Source: Lachnospiraceae bacterium | GTDB lineage: Bacteria > Bacillota > Clostridia > Lachnospirales > Lachnospiraceae | Assembly (NCBI GenBank): GCA_011959105.1 | Contig: BLLU01000243.1 | Span: forward strand, 1-64,000 | DNA length: 64,000 nt | Reading direction: 5' to 3' | Shown: positions 7,269 through 16,688 of the stretch, in pieces | Position numbering within the stretch: the first letter of the stretch is position 1 | Layout: every line of letters begins with the position of its first letter | Position numbers and translations under genes: made by a program | The notes under the pieces: model-generated | What the model was told of the DNA's origin: nothing | What the model saw: only the letters and a program-made list of their open reading frames with translations | The model's database searches: none

Positions 7269-7961
7269 ATGAAGCAGATTTTAATTGTCGAGGACGACAG
7301 TTTTTTGAATAAGATGTTAGCCTATAACCTGACCGCAGACGGCTACGGCGTGATTTCTGCCCTAAATGCCAGAACCGCAGACGAAGCCATCCGCCAGCGG
7401 GAATTTGACCTGGTGCTGCTGGACATCAACCTGCCGGACGGGAACGGCTTTGAGCTGTGCAAGCTGGTAAAGCCCCAGCACCCGGACACCATTGTCATTT
7501 TCCTGACTGCCAACGATCAGGAGAGCGACCAGATACGTGGCTATGAAGTGGGCGCGGTGGACTATATCACAAAGCCCTTTATGATCGGGACCTTGCAGCG
7601 GAAAATCAAAGCCATGTTCGCCATGCTGGAACACCACAAACCGGACAGGGATATTTACGACGACGGGCGGCTGTTTCTGGACTTCTCGGAGCAGTCGGCC
7701 TCCTTAAACGGCAGGCCTCTGACCCTATCCTCCATGGAATACAAAATGCTGAACCTGTTCCGTAAAAATCCCCGGCAAGTGCTGACCCGTGGGCAGCTTT
7801 TGGAAAAGCTGTGGGATATAGACGAGAAGTTTGTGGATGAACACACCCTGACAACCTCCATCAGCCGGATTCGCAGCAAGATTGAATCCGACGACAGCGC
7901 ATCCTACATCAAGACCGTTTACGGCATGGGCTATCAATGGACGGGAGGCGAGGCAAAATGA
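7269..7961 (+). CDS. OmpR-family response regulator
   Basis: 230 residues. Receiver domain (about 1-118) with acidic ED pair near residue 9, phospho-acceptor Asp in LVLLDINLPDG and the KPF lysine. Winged-helix DNA-binding domain about 130-228 (LTRGQLLEKLWD, YIKTVYGMGYQW). Start chosen at ATG 7269 because GTGAGGAT precedes it; the frame is open upstream but lacks a ribosome site. Its TGA overlaps the kinase ATG by four bases. It likely binds the TGTAA..CGGACATTTG box in front of itself and of the permease at 9170. Codon use is GC-rich compared with that permease. Confidence 0.92.
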   Translation: MKQILIVEDDSFLNKMLAYNLTADGYGVISALNARTADEAIRQREFDLVLLDINLPDGNGFELCKLVKPQHPDTIVIFLTANDQESDQIRGYEVGAVDYITKPFMIGTLQRKIKAMFAMLEHHKPDRDIYDDGRLFLDFSEQSASLNGRPLTLSSMEYKMLNLFRKNPRQVLTRGQLLEKLWDIDEKFVDEHTLTTSISRIRSKIESDDSASYIKTVYGMGYQWTGGEAK

Positions 7962-8989
7962 AGTTTAAGAACCTCTCGGTAAAGCGGCTGTTTGGCCAGG
8001 TGGCACTGGGGCTTGTCCTTTCCATGTCCGGGATCACCATAGCCCTGTTTCTTGTAACAAAACAGACGGCGGTGCTGCTGACTGGCGGGGCACTGCTGCT
8101 GTGCGCCCTTGCGGGGATTTTTGTACTGACGCAGGCAATGGGAAAGCGGCTGTCACAGTTTACCGTTGACCTGTGCCAGGACTTAGACCACATGGTCGCC
8201 GGGATTGAAGCGCCAAAACGCCCTGAGGACGGCGAAACCCTGCTTGCCAGAATCGGCCACCGGCTGGCAAGGCTCTACCAGATCATGCAGGAGAACCGCC
8301 GCCGGGTGGACCAGGAACGGCAGGAGTTACAGGCCCTTGTATCGGATATTTCCCATCAGGTAAAAATGCCGGTGAGCAATCTGAAAATGGCAACGGACAC
8401 CCTGCTGGAAAAGCCCATGACCGAGGCGGAGCGCACCGACTTTATCCGGGGAATCCGCAGCCAGACGGATAAGCTGGACTTTCTCTTTCAGGCCCTTGTG
8501 AAAACCTCCCGGCTGGAAACAGGCGTGATCCAGTTGGATAAGAAAACGGGCCGTCTCTTTGATACCGTGGCACAGGCCATGAGTGGAATCGTGTATGCAG
8601 CGGAGAAAAAGGAAATCGCCGTGACCGTGGACTGCCCGGAGGATTTGACCTTTTTCCATGACAGCAAGTGGACATCCGAAGCCCTTTTTAACCTGCTGGA
8701 CAATGCGGTGAAGTACACCCCGGCAGGCGGGAAAATCACGGTGTCGGTGCTGCTGTGGGAAATGTATGTGGAGATCAAAGTGGCTGACACAGGCAAGGGC
8801 ATTTCCGAAAGCAATCAGGCCGCCATCTTCCGGCGCTTCTATCGTGAAGAAGAAGTACACGAACAGCAGGGCGTGGGTATTGGTTTGTATCTGGCCCGCG
8901 AGATCGTAACGCGGCAGGGCGGCTATATTAAAGTGGTTTCGGAGCCGGGCAAGGGCTCGGAATTCTCCATTATGCTGCCTGCAAGATAG
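7958..8989 (+). CDS. Membrane sensor histidine kinase
   Basis: 343 residues. Two close membrane helices (about 12-33 and 38-60) with almost no extracellular loop, a linker with coiled coil, the H-box SDISHQVKMPVSNL with His133, N-box FNLLDNAVKYTP, and G-boxes DTGKGIS and GVGIGLYLARE. The architecture is that of intramembrane-sensing kinases, which usually sense through a partner ABC permease. The permease at 9170 is the natural partner. Translationally coupled to the regulator (ATGA overlap). Confidence 0.92.
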   Translation: MKFKNLSVKRLFGQVALGLVLSMSGITIALFLVTKQTAVLLTGGALLLCALAGIFVLTQAMGKRLSQFTVDLCQDLDHMVAGIEAPKRPEDGETLLARIGHRLARLYQIMQENRRRVDQERQELQALVSDISHQVKMPVSNLKMATDTLLEKPMTEAERTDFIRGIRSQTDKLDFLFQALVKTSRLETGVIQLDKKTGRLFDTVAQAMSGIVYAAEKKEIAVTVDCPEDLTFFHDSKWTSEALFNLLDNAVKYTPAGGKITVSVLLWEMYVEIKVADTGKGISESNQAAIFRRFYREEEVHEQQGVGIGLYLAREIVTRQGGYIKVVSEPGKGSEFSIMLPAR

Positions 8990-9020
8990 AACGCTGTGGA
9001 CGGTAGAACGCAGTGGACGG
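8987..9020 (+). repeat. 17-bp tandem duplication at the kinase stop codon
   Basis: TAGAACGCTGTGGACGG (8987-9003) is followed directly by TAGAACGCAGTGGACGG (9004-9020), one mismatch. The first unit contains the stop codon of the kinase. Confidence 0.85.
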
Positions 9021-9065
9021 CCACTTTCGGTTGCCCGCCGTAATTTTTTTGATATGTCCAAGCGT

Positions 9066-9139
9066 TGTAACATTCCCCCCTGATTTTCAATAAAAATTTT
9101 TGCCGCTGTAACATTTCGCGGACATTTGGGTTTTACAAT
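9066..9139 (+). promoter_or_regulatory. Response-regulator boxes and promoter of permease gene
   Basis: A half-site TGTAACATTC at 9066-9075 and a full box TGTAACATTT with CGCGGACATTTG at 9107-9128, five bases, then TACAAT (9134-9139). Box and distance to -10 equal those at 7208-7240, which supports control by the adjacent response regulator. Confidence 0.7.
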
Positions 9140-9169
9140 ACCCTTAACAAATATGGAGGTGATACAACT

Positions 9170-11545
9170 ATGACATGGCCTTTTGAGAATGATACCAGCG
9201 CCATTGCAAGGAAGCTGGCAAAACGAAACTTAAAAGCAGATAAAAGTAGAAACATCCTCATTATCATTACGATTGCTTTAGCCGCCTGCTTAATAATGAC
9301 AACTACCTTGTACTTTTTTGCTTCGCAGCAAAAATCATTAAATGATGCGGCTGGGAGTTATCAGGCAATTATCAACGAAGTCGATAATGATACCATTACA
9401 AAACTGGCAAATGACGATAGGGTTCAAATGGGTGTAAGTCATCTATTTGGTTTAGTATCTTATGGGGACTATAAATTGACCGTCCGTTCCATGGATGAAA
9501 CACTAATGCAATTAGCAAAATATCCTGATTTAGAGGGAGAATTACCTGAATCTACAAATGAAATTGCTATCACAAAAGCATTTCTTGATAGAGCTGGATT
9601 ATCCAAATCCATAGGCGATACGATATCATTAAATCTGGGAGATGGAGAAAAAGATTATACCTTATGTGGTATTTTGCCTGTCGAGAAATCAAATTATTCT
9701 GTATTCGTGTCGCAGTCCTATGTTGAAAAAACCATCAGCGAACCGACATACTCTGCTTATATCCGTTTGAATGAATCCGATGGTTGGTCTAAGGCTGCCA
9801 TACAAGCTGAACTCTCAACTTTGTGCAGAGAGTTGGAAATAGAACCCAGAGCATTGCAGTTTTCGACATATTATTTTTCCCTCGTTGAGCAAAGAAGCAG
9901 TCAATATATCGCTGTAATAACATTTATCAGTCTTATTGTCGCTCTGGCCTGTACTCTTGTTATTTACAGTCTGTTTTATGTGTCCATAGCCAGAAAAACA
10001 AATGAATATGGAAAACTGCGGACAATAGGGGCAACCGGAAAACAGATGAAAAGGATAGTCTTTAAAGAGGGAGTTCACCTTTCCGGAATTGGTATTCCGA
10101 TTGGAATATTAGTCGGTACAATAGCAGGATATATTCTTGTTCCGCAAGGCTGGAACATTCTAATGACATTTGTAATTGCTGCAGTTACAGCTTTATTTGT
10201 GTATCTATGCGTTATGATTGCTGTAATTAAACCAGCCAAAATTGCGGCTAAGGTTACGCCTATTGATGCAGTCCGTTATATGACTGGCAATAATGATGTA
10301 ATGTTCAAACGTACAAAAGTGTTACATCGTTCTCTATCCGCGAAAAACTTAGCTTTTCTTAATTTCGCAAGGAACAGAAAGAAAACAGCTTTAACGATTC
10401 TGTCGTTAGGGGTATGTGGAATTTTGCTGATGGCAAGCTCTGCATATTTTAATTCTATTGATCCTTTAGAAATGGCGCGTAGAAGTTTTCCTTACGGAGA
10501 AATTCGTCTTGAATTAGGTGATTACGGGCCACAGGCACATAACAGCGAACAATACTCCGAACTCCAAAAATCGAACCTGCTTACGGAAGATTTTGGAGAA
10601 TCCATTCTGGACATAGAAGGTGTGGAAGAAATAAAAACATACCAAGGCACTGTTTTGAATGTTCGTATCCCAACGGGAGATATTGAACCGATTGTTTCAG
10701 ACGCTTATGCTCCAAGCTCTCAAAAATTGCTTGAGAAATATTTGATTGATGGTACGGTAGATTTGCAGGAACTTCTTAATAATAATGGCATTATTATTGA
10801 AAATGGCCCACAGTGGAAAGAAACTTTCGGATGGGATGCGGCGATTGGGGACGAACTTCTGATTGAAGTTGGCGGCCAAACATTGGAAGTAAAAGTAATG
10901 GGAATTGTGGATTCTAATATACCGTATGGTGGATATGATACGCTGTTTATTCCTTTAGAAATGCTGTCAAAGATCGTTCCAGTTGAAAACCTCAATTATC
11001 AATTTATTGTAGATACAGATGACAGTAAATGGGAAGCTGTAAAAGATGAAATTCAAAAGATAATTCCACCGACTTCCAGCCTTTATGTTAGTACCTTGAA
11101 TGATTGGGTGGAAGCGTACAACGAAAAATTATTGAATTATCGTATGCCAGTCTACATTTTTGTTATGTTTATCGGAGTTTTTGGCATTATCAATCTGCTA
11201 AACACACTTATAACAAATATCCTGGCACGGAAACGGGAACTGGGCGTTTTGCAGGCGGTTGGTTTGAGCAGTAAACAGCTTTCTAAAATGTTATTGACAG
11301 AGGGCTTGTTCTATACATTAGGGGTGCTGCTTCTTTCCATATCATGCGGAACTCTTATAGGGTATCTTCTTTGTATAGTCTTTAGTGCGATGAGTATTTT
11401 TGGAAAGGTAAGTTATCATTTTCCGATATTTGAAATGTTCAGTTATTTTATACTGATGCTTGCCGTCCAAATGCTCTTCTCGTATTTGGCGATTCGACAG
11501 ATAAAAAAACAATCTCTTGTAGACCAAATACGGGAATTGTCATAA
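9170..11545 (+). CDS. FtsX/MacB-type ABC transporter permease
   Basis: 791 residues in two FtsX halves: a membrane helix near 28-50, an extracellular domain, three helices about 245-355 (KLRTIGATGKQMK contact loop), a second helix near 405, another large extracellular domain, and three helices about 675-785 (RKRELGVLQAVGLSSKQL contact loop). Strong ribosome site GGAGGTGAT. Such permeases work with a MacB/BceA-like ATPase for peptide-antibiotic resistance or lipoprotein handling. None is encoded beside it. It is visibly more AT-rich than the regulator and kinase, so the module may be a chimera. Confidence 0.88.
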   Translation: MTWPFENDTSAIARKLAKRNLKADKSRNILIIITIALAACLIMTTTLYFFASQQKSLNDAAGSYQAIINEVDNDTITKLANDDRVQMGVSHLFGLVSYGDYKLTVRSMDETLMQLAKYPDLEGELPESTNEIAITKAFLDRAGLSKSIGDTISLNLGDGEKDYTLCGILPVEKSNYSVFVSQSYVEKTISEPTYSAYIRLNESDGWSKAAIQAELSTLCRELEIEPRALQFSTYYFSLVEQRSSQYIAVITFISLIVALACTLVIYSLFYVSIARKTNEYGKLRTIGATGKQMKRIVFKEGVHLSGIGIPIGILVGTIAGYILVPQGWNILMTFVIAAVTALFVYLCVMIAVIKPAKIAAKVTPIDAVRYMTGNNDVMFKRTKVLHRSLSAKNLAFLNFARNRKKTALTILSLGVCGILLMASSAYFNSIDPLEMARRSFPYGEIRLELGDYGPQAHNSEQYSELQKSNLLTEDFGESILDIEGVEEIKTYQGTVLNVRIPTGDIEPIVSDAYAPSSQKLLEKYLIDGTVDLQELLNNNGIIIENGPQWKETFGWDAAIGDELLIEVGGQTLEVKVMGIVDSNIPYGGYDTLFIPLEMLSKIVPVENLNYQFIVDTDDSKWEAVKDEIQKIIPPTSSLYVSTLNDWVEAYNEKLLNYRMPVYIFVMFIGVFGIINLLNTLITNILARKRELGVLQAVGLSSKQLSKMLLTEGLFYTLGVLLLSISCGTLIGYLLCIVFSAMSIFGKVSYHFPIFEMFSYFILMLAVQMLFSYLAIRQIKKQSLVDQIRELS

Positions 11546-11625
11546 GAACTTATGAAACGAGCAGCTAACCATCTTCCGCCGCCGCAGGGAAGGTAGGAGG
11601 CCCATCAGACAAAGCAAGACTTCAT

Positions 11626-11679
11626 AGAGCGGGTATCGCTGTTGGAGAAATCCGGCAGTCGGTATCCGCTCTTTTTTTT
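11626..11679 (+). terminator. Terminator after permease gene
   Basis: AGAGCGG (11626-11632) pairs with CCGCTCT ahead of eight T. The same hairpin could end convergent transcription. Confidence 0.75.
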
Positions 11680-11699
11680 GCATCCGCAGACTGGTATAT

Positions 11700-11756
11700 A
11701 GGCGTGCATCCTGTCCCATCGTAGGGGCTGGGTACACGCCTTTTTTCTTTTTCCCA
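11700..11756. terminator. Second terminator hairpin between convergent operons
   Basis: AGGCGTG with CACGCCT and a long structured loop, followed by TTTTTT. It lies between the plus-strand permease and the minus-strand cluster that begins at 11805. No gene is visible in 11546-11804. Confidence 0.65.
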
Positions 11757-11804
11757 TAAATTCACCACCGACTTTCCATATGGCCTATTGTTTTTGAAAG
11801 CCCC

Positions 11805-12608
11805 TCATGAGGAAGCATCATTATAACTGAGTATGCCACCTGCGATGGCCTCCACCAGTAACTCCTGATATTCTGGAGACAACAGCTTTCCACGTTCATC
11901 TGTGTTTGTTAAAAAACCAACCTCAATTAAAACGGAGGGAATTGCCGTTTCGCGCAAAACAGCATAGTTTTCTTCCTTCACTTTTCGCGTTGAAATCGAA
12001 TGATTTTCCGCCGATGATGTAATGGATTCCGCCAAATTTTCACCTTCGGCTGATTGGTAGTAATAGCACTCAAATCCTTTGACAGAAGAATCTTCTTCAT
12101 ACGAATTACAATGGATGCTGATAAAATAATTCGCTCCGGCGTTGTTTGCAATCTCTGCACGGTCAAGCAAGCTGACATCGCGATCAGTGCTTCGCGTTAA
12201 AACAACGGCAGCACCCTCTGATTCCAATTTTTCCTGGAGCAGCAAAACGATGGACATAGTAATATCCTTTTCGGCTGCCCCCTTTATTACGCACCCAGGC
12301 TGATCTCCGCCGTGTCCGGCATCCAGGACGATTTTCACTTCTCCGGGAATGAACGGTGCTGCCGGGATGACGGAGCTTCCTGCAACAGTGGCATTACCTG
12401 TTGAATCTCCTATATTTCCATCAGGCAATTCGCTGTCAGGTATATGAGCCAGATGCTCTTTGATATAAAGCACCCCGCATACCATAAGGACAATCATCAG
12501 AGCCAGCAGAAAGAAAATCACAGCTCGCAAGGCATAGGCGATCATCAACCTTCTGCCGCGCTTTTTTCGCCTCGCTCTAATGGACGCTTGGCGCTCCCGT
12601 ACTGTCAC
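11805..12608 (-). CDS. Membrane-anchored N-acetylmuramoyl-L-alanine amidase
   Basis: 267 residues. Basic N-terminus and one membrane helix (about 22-45), a linker, then an Amidase_3 domain (about 90-262) with all zinc ligands and catalytic residues: LDAGHGG, GAAEKD, SIHCNS and EVGFLTN. It cleaves the stem peptide from the glycan on the outer face of the membrane. Start is GTG 12608, overlapping the TGA of the preceding permease; AAGGAGGTGA lies upstream. Last gene of the minus-strand envelope cluster, which suggests regulated cell-wall remodelling together with the transporter. No ATG alternative is near. Confidence 0.9.
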   Translation of the reverse strand: MTVRERQASIRARRKKRGRRLMIAYALRAVIFFLLALMIVLMVCGVLYIKEHLAHIPDSELPDGNIGDSTGNATVAGSSVIPAAPFIPGEVKIVLDAGHGGDQPGCVIKGAAEKDITMSIVLLLQEKLESEGAAVVLTRSTDRDVSLLDRAEIANNAGANYFISIHCNSYEEDSSVKGFECYYYQSAEGENLAESITSSAENHSISTRKVKEENYAVLRETAIPSVLIEVGFLTNTDERGKLLSPEYQELLVEAIAGGILSYNDASS

Positions 12609-14605
12609 GGCTCAAAAATCACCTCCTTCCCGTCTGATTTTAGAATCATGGTAACTTTCTCGCCGTCATAATCAACAGACAGGGCTGGCTCATTTGAAAT
12701 CTTCAGACTGCCGATGCCATCCCTGCCACATAGATAAACACAGTCGGAATCCATGCGATTGATGAAATACAGACCTTGATCGGTCAAACAAAAGTCAGCG
12801 GCAACCATATTCCGAAACGGCCTGGCCTTGTGGGTCTTAGTATCATACGCCGTCAGCAAAGAATTTTCGTTGATGTAAAAGATCGTCCGCCCATCAAACG
12901 CTATATTCCCCCTGGTGGGGATGTCCAGCATTTTCGTGAGCTGGATTGTTCTGCCTACTTCCGTAATCCCATCATTCGTAATGAAAAAGAGGCTGTCATC
13001 GTTCAAGAAAAAGCCATAGCAGTATTGCAGAAACATCCAGGTATCCCCCAAGGTATAATCAATTCCCAGCAGAGATCGCCCGCTGTCCGTTATTTTCTCA
13101 AAAACAACTTGTTCCTCAAAGGTTTCCGTATTGAGCTGGACGATAGACACTTGGGTAAACGTGCTGTTGTAACTGCCAACCCGGTCAACATACTGTTCTG
13201 TGCGGGAGGTCATATAGTAAATATAGGCGGCATCCACATAAACGGCATGGACGGATTCCCCATCCGAAAAGGCCCCGAACAGCGGAGAGAGGGCCAAAGC
13301 CGTCAAAGCGCCGGTTGCCCGGTTTTCCAGAGAGTATGTCCTCGTCTGGTCATCAAAGATTACGTTGTAAGTTTCCGATGCGCTTTGCGAGGATGAATTG
13401 TATATTCCGTTTGCGGACGTTCCGAAAGAGCAGCCGGACAGCGAAATCAGAAGCAGCAGGCTCAATGCGGCAGCTCTGCAGCCTTTAACGGGTTTTCTAT
13501 CAGACTGCCAGCAGTTTGTGTTTTGCCGCAGCACCCACCATATCATGAGGGTGAAGAAAGCGGCGGACAGGCCAAACAGGGCCAGCAGTTCCTGGGGGGA
13601 ACGCTCTGAAAAAGTCATGACGGCTTCTCCTGTCAGCGAATCCTCCACGGAGGAAGTTCCCTCCAAAAAGCCGGTTGCCAGCAGGAACGGCAGGGGCAGC
13701 GGCAAGCGGTAGCAGATCTGTCTGGACAGGCCGATATACGGAATCAAGGTGGATGCCACTCCGATCACCACTGTTAAGGCATATTTTTTCACCAAAACGG
13801 AGAGAAAGAGCAGCAGGGCGGCAAGGTACACCGAGCCAAAGCAGCGCAGGACGGTCAAAATCAGATACGCAGCCAGCAGGGAGATGTTTTTTGTACTGCC
13901 CCCGAAACTGGCGATACTCTGAACAGGGTACTCCCCATTGGGCAGGCCGTATTTTATTCCGAAGAAAGCAAAGCGAATCAGGGCTAACCCTCCGCAGAGA
14001 GCGAACACGGCGCAGAGGGTCATCACGACTTTGCATCCGGCACTCTTACGGCTCTGCGGCGCAGTCCGCAAAAGCGCGTCCATCTGACAGCTGTACTCCG
14101 AACAAAAAACCGTGGTCGCCAAAATCAGAACGGCAAAAAGCAGCGGGAAGTCCAGCGTTTGGGAGGAAAACAGCCCCGCCCAGCCGTTGGTGTTCAGAAA
14201 GTAACGATTGCCGGTGTTTTCGCAGATATATAAATATTGCTGATACGCAGCTTCAAAGCCATGCTCATGAGCCAATACAGTGTTGATCTCCGCAATCTGA
14301 CGCTCATACTGTTCCGCCGTGATCTGATTGCTGTAATAGTTTTCCTGCAGCCGGGTGCGGGTGTTGCGGGTCTCCGTGATGGCCTGGGCCTCCTGTTCCA
14401 GCCAAGCGGCCTTTTCCTCTGTGTACGCCCCGTCCAGCCGTTCAAGATACCACTCGTATTCCTCGCGATATTCTTCCATTGCGCTGTTCTGCGGCCTGTC
14501 GGCTGCAGCCAGCCAAACCGTACTGACCAGGAGCGCAGCCAGGATATATAACAGGCCCCGCTGCATGACCATCAGTTTTTTCCATTCGTAAGAGAAAACA
14601 CTCAT
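12605..14605 (-). CDS. ABC-2 permease fused to lipobox and propeller-like domain
   Basis: 666 residues. The first ~370 residues are an ABC-2 type permease: a first helix at about 15-35, an extracellular coiled-coil loop (40-150), then about five helices. Residues about 375-392 then form a complete lipoprotein signal: basic DRKPVKGCR, a hydrophobic stretch, and LSGC with Cys392. The remaining ~270 residues look like a repeat/propeller domain (short YIYYMTSRTEQYV, LFFITNDGI, IFYINENSL strands). ATGA overlap with the upstream permease. Either a true fusion or two genes merged, with the lipobox possibly processed. The C-terminal half resembles the free lipoprotein at 16689-17855 in style. Confidence 0.8.
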   Translation of the reverse strand: MSVFSYEWKKLMVMQRGLLYILAALLVSTVWLAAADRPQNSAMEEYREEYEWYLERLDGAYTEEKAAWLEQEAQAITETRNTRTRLQENYYSNQITAEQYERQIAEINTVLAHEHGFEAAYQQYLYICENTGNRYFLNTNGWAGLFSSQTLDFPLLFAVLILATTVFCSEYSCQMDALLRTAPQSRKSAGCKVVMTLCAVFALCGGLALIRFAFFGIKYGLPNGEYPVQSIASFGGSTKNISLLAAYLILTVLRCFGSVYLAALLLFLSVLVKKYALTVVIGVASTLIPYIGLSRQICYRLPLPLPFLLATGFLEGTSSVEDSLTGEAVMTFSERSPQELLALFGLSAAFFTLMIWWVLRQNTNCWQSDRKPVKGCRAAALSLLLLISLSGCSFGTSANGIYNSSSQSASETYNVIFDDQTRTYSLENRATGALTALALSPLFGAFSDGESVHAVYVDAAYIYYMTSRTEQYVDRVGSYNSTFTQVSIVQLNTETFEEQVVFEKITDSGRSLLGIDYTLGDTWMFLQYCYGFFLNDDSLFFITNDGITEVGRTIQLTKMLDIPTRGNIAFDGRTIFYINENSLLTAYDTKTHKARPFRNMVAADFCLTDQGLYFINRMDSDCVYLCGRDGIGSLKISNEPALSVDYDGEKVTMILKSDGKEVIFEP

Positions 14606-15822
14606 TTTGCCCTCCCAACACAGCGGTGACAGTTTTCCGCTGACAGAAAATAGATTGCGGTAACAAGCACAAAGCCCGCTGTCAAAGAAATCCAAACTGC
14701 GGCCTGCCAAGTCAGGACGGGGAACCCGCCCAGATTCACAAACTCCGTTTTGCCCAGGAGAACACGGTTGGTCAGCAGAGAATAAGGGTTCAGCGCCTTC
14801 GTCCAGGAGAAATTGGAGTAGGCGCAAACGGCTCCGCTGACAATCAGCACCATACAGAGGGCAAAGTCAATGACAAAGGGAAGCAGGGCATTTTTCCAGA
14901 ACATCGAAACCAACAGCCAGAGCATCCCAATCACCCATGTGCCAGCGCATTTAAGTGCCGCAGACAAGAGGGCATACTGGAAAATGCTGAGATTGACGGA
15001 TGCCTCCGCGAAGTTCGGAATTGCGAATACCGGGAGGGTCAGCCCTTCAAAGGTCTGGAATGCGGCCGCAAAGCCAATCAGATCAAGCAGAGAAAACCAC
15101 AGCGATGTCAGGAACAGAAACAGGGTGGCCGCAAGGATTTTTGCCAAGGTGGTTTTTCTGCCGCCGTTGGGACTTGCCATCAGCAGCATATCCATCTGCG
15201 TTTCCCTCTCGCTCACAAAGGTTCCGATGATTCCGTAAAGGCAGAGCATGAGGGTCAGAACGATGGAAAAATCATAGTTCAGATAATAATTGCACATTTC
15301 CTGGTAGGCAAAGGCAGGTATGGTGCGTCCTGCGTAAAGATGATAGATTGCGCCGCTCTCCCTCTGCCGGTAGACGGCTCCCTGTTCCTCATAGAGCGCG
15401 GCATTTTGCCGCGCTCTATTTGCCACTTGCTCCGACCGACCACTGTACTCATAGAAATACTGCATAGGCTGCACAAAATACTTATTCAGCAGATTCCTGT
15501 CGCTGTATAGGTTCCCGGTCATGGTGTTGGGGTCATCAGTGGCTGTGCTTGCGGTCATATCCGATGTGGCCTGCGCCAACGGCTGATAGACCGCAAGCAG
15601 TTGTTCGATCTTCTCTGGGGTAATCTCGCCCCGGTATTCCTCGTAGAGCTGCCAATAGACCGTGTGCCAGCTCTGCGCACCGCTCCCGTCTGCCAGATAG
15701 GAGTAGGACGTGTATTCACCATAGATTTTGAACAGGTTGGCAAGGCTGAATGCCACAAAGAGCGCCAGAATAGAACGCTTGCAGAACTGCTTGATAAATT
15801 CATACCGTATCAGACGTATCAT
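14602..15822 (-). CDS. ABC-2 type transporter permease
   Basis: 406 residues. Cytoplasmic start MIRLIRYEFIKQF, one helix (about 18-36), a long extracellular segment (about 40-200), then five helices in the C-terminal half, including VSERETQMDMLL, the coupling-helix region. Start at ATG 15822 with AGAGGGG upstream, overlapping the ATPase gene by 23 bases. It pairs with the permease-lipoprotein fusion downstream and the ATPase upstream to form one heteromeric transporter. Confidence 0.88.
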   Translation of the reverse strand: MIRLIRYEFIKQFCKRSILALFVAFSLANLFKIYGEYTSYSYLADGSGAQSWHTVYWQLYEEYRGEITPEKIEQLLAVYQPLAQATSDMTASTATDDPNTMTGNLYSDRNLLNKYFVQPMQYFYEYSGRSEQVANRARQNAALYEEQGAVYRQRESGAIYHLYAGRTIPAFAYQEMCNYYLNYDFSIVLTLMLCLYGIIGTFVSERETQMDMLLMASPNGGRKTTLAKILAATLFLFLTSLWFSLLDLIGFAAAFQTFEGLTLPVFAIPNFAEASVNLSIFQYALLSAALKCAGTWVIGMLWLLVSMFWKNALLPFVIDFALCMVLIVSGAVCAYSNFSWTKALNPYSLLTNRVLLGKTEFVNLGGFPVLTWQAAVWISLTAGFVLVTAIYFLSAENCHRCVGRAK

Positions 15823-16687
15823 GGCGTTCCCCTCTGCAATAGTACAAGAACACATCTTCCAGGTTAGGCTGAACAGGTTGTGCGTTCTTGATCGGGCATC
15901 CATCCTCGACAATGCGGAGCGTAAAATGTTCGCCCTCCTGCTTCATGTTGCTGACGCAGTACATATCAGTCAGCAATGCAGCGTCCTCGGCCCCGACAGT
16001 CACATTCCATACCTTGCCCTCGATGTTCCGCTCCAGCGCGGCGGGCGTTCCCTGCATGAGCAGCGTTCCTTGTTTCAGCAGCAGGATTTCCCGTGCGATG
16101 CACTCAACATCCGAAACGATGTGGGTTGCCAGCAGGATTGTCCGGCCCTGGGCAAATCGGGAGATCAGGTTCCGAAACCGTATCCGTTCGCTGGGGTCAA
16201 GACCGGCGGTAGGTTCGTCCAGAATCAGAATTTTAGGGTCGGACAGCATGGCCTGCACAATGCCAACGCGCTGGCGCATACCGCCGGAGAGTGCGCCGAT
16301 TTTCTTGTCCTGCGCGTCCGTCAGGTTCACCGTGGCCAGCAGCTCCGAAACCCGGTCTTGCGCTTCATGGGTGGGAATGTCTTTCAGCGCACACATATAG
16401 AGCAGAAAATCTTTGACGGTAAAATCCCGGTAAAAGATAGGATACTGCGGCATATAGCCGATTTGGGACAGGAACGCTTTGCCCAGCGTTCTCACGTCCT
16501 GACCGTCCACCCGGATCGTGCCGCTGTCACCGCACAAAATACCTACAAAGGTATTGATAAGCGTGGTTTTTCCGGCCCCGTTTTCACCCAGCAGGCCGTA
16601 CACGCCCTCGTTCAATGCGGCGGTAAAATTTTTCAGTGCATGCTTGCTTTTGTATTGCTTTGATATGCCTTCAAATGTGATCTCCAT
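15800..16687 (-). CDS. ABC transporter ATPase
   Basis: 295 residues. Walker A GENGAGKTT near residue 38, signature LSGGMRQRVGI, Walker B ILILDEPTAGLD, switch His in LATHIV, and a C-terminal extension of about 80 residues typical of ABC-2 exporters. ATG 16687 follows the lipoprotein stop by one base, and GGAGAATAAC provides the ribosome site; a TTG twelve bases earlier is less likely. Energises the two permeases encoded downstream. Confidence 0.92.
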   Translation of the reverse strand: MEITFEGISKQYKSKHALKNFTAALNEGVYGLLGENGAGKTTLINTFVGILCGDSGTIRVDGQDVRTLGKAFLSQIGYMPQYPIFYRDFTVKDFLLYMCALKDIPTHEAQDRVSELLATVNLTDAQDKKIGALSGGMRQRVGIVQAMLSDPKILILDEPTAGLDPSERIRFRNLISRFAQGRTILLATHIVSDVECIAREILLLKQGTLLMQGTPAALERNIEGKVWNVTVGAEDAALLTDMYCVSNMKQEGEHFTLRIVEDGCPIKNAQPVQPNLEDVFLYYCRGERHDTSDTV

Positions 16688-16688
16688 G

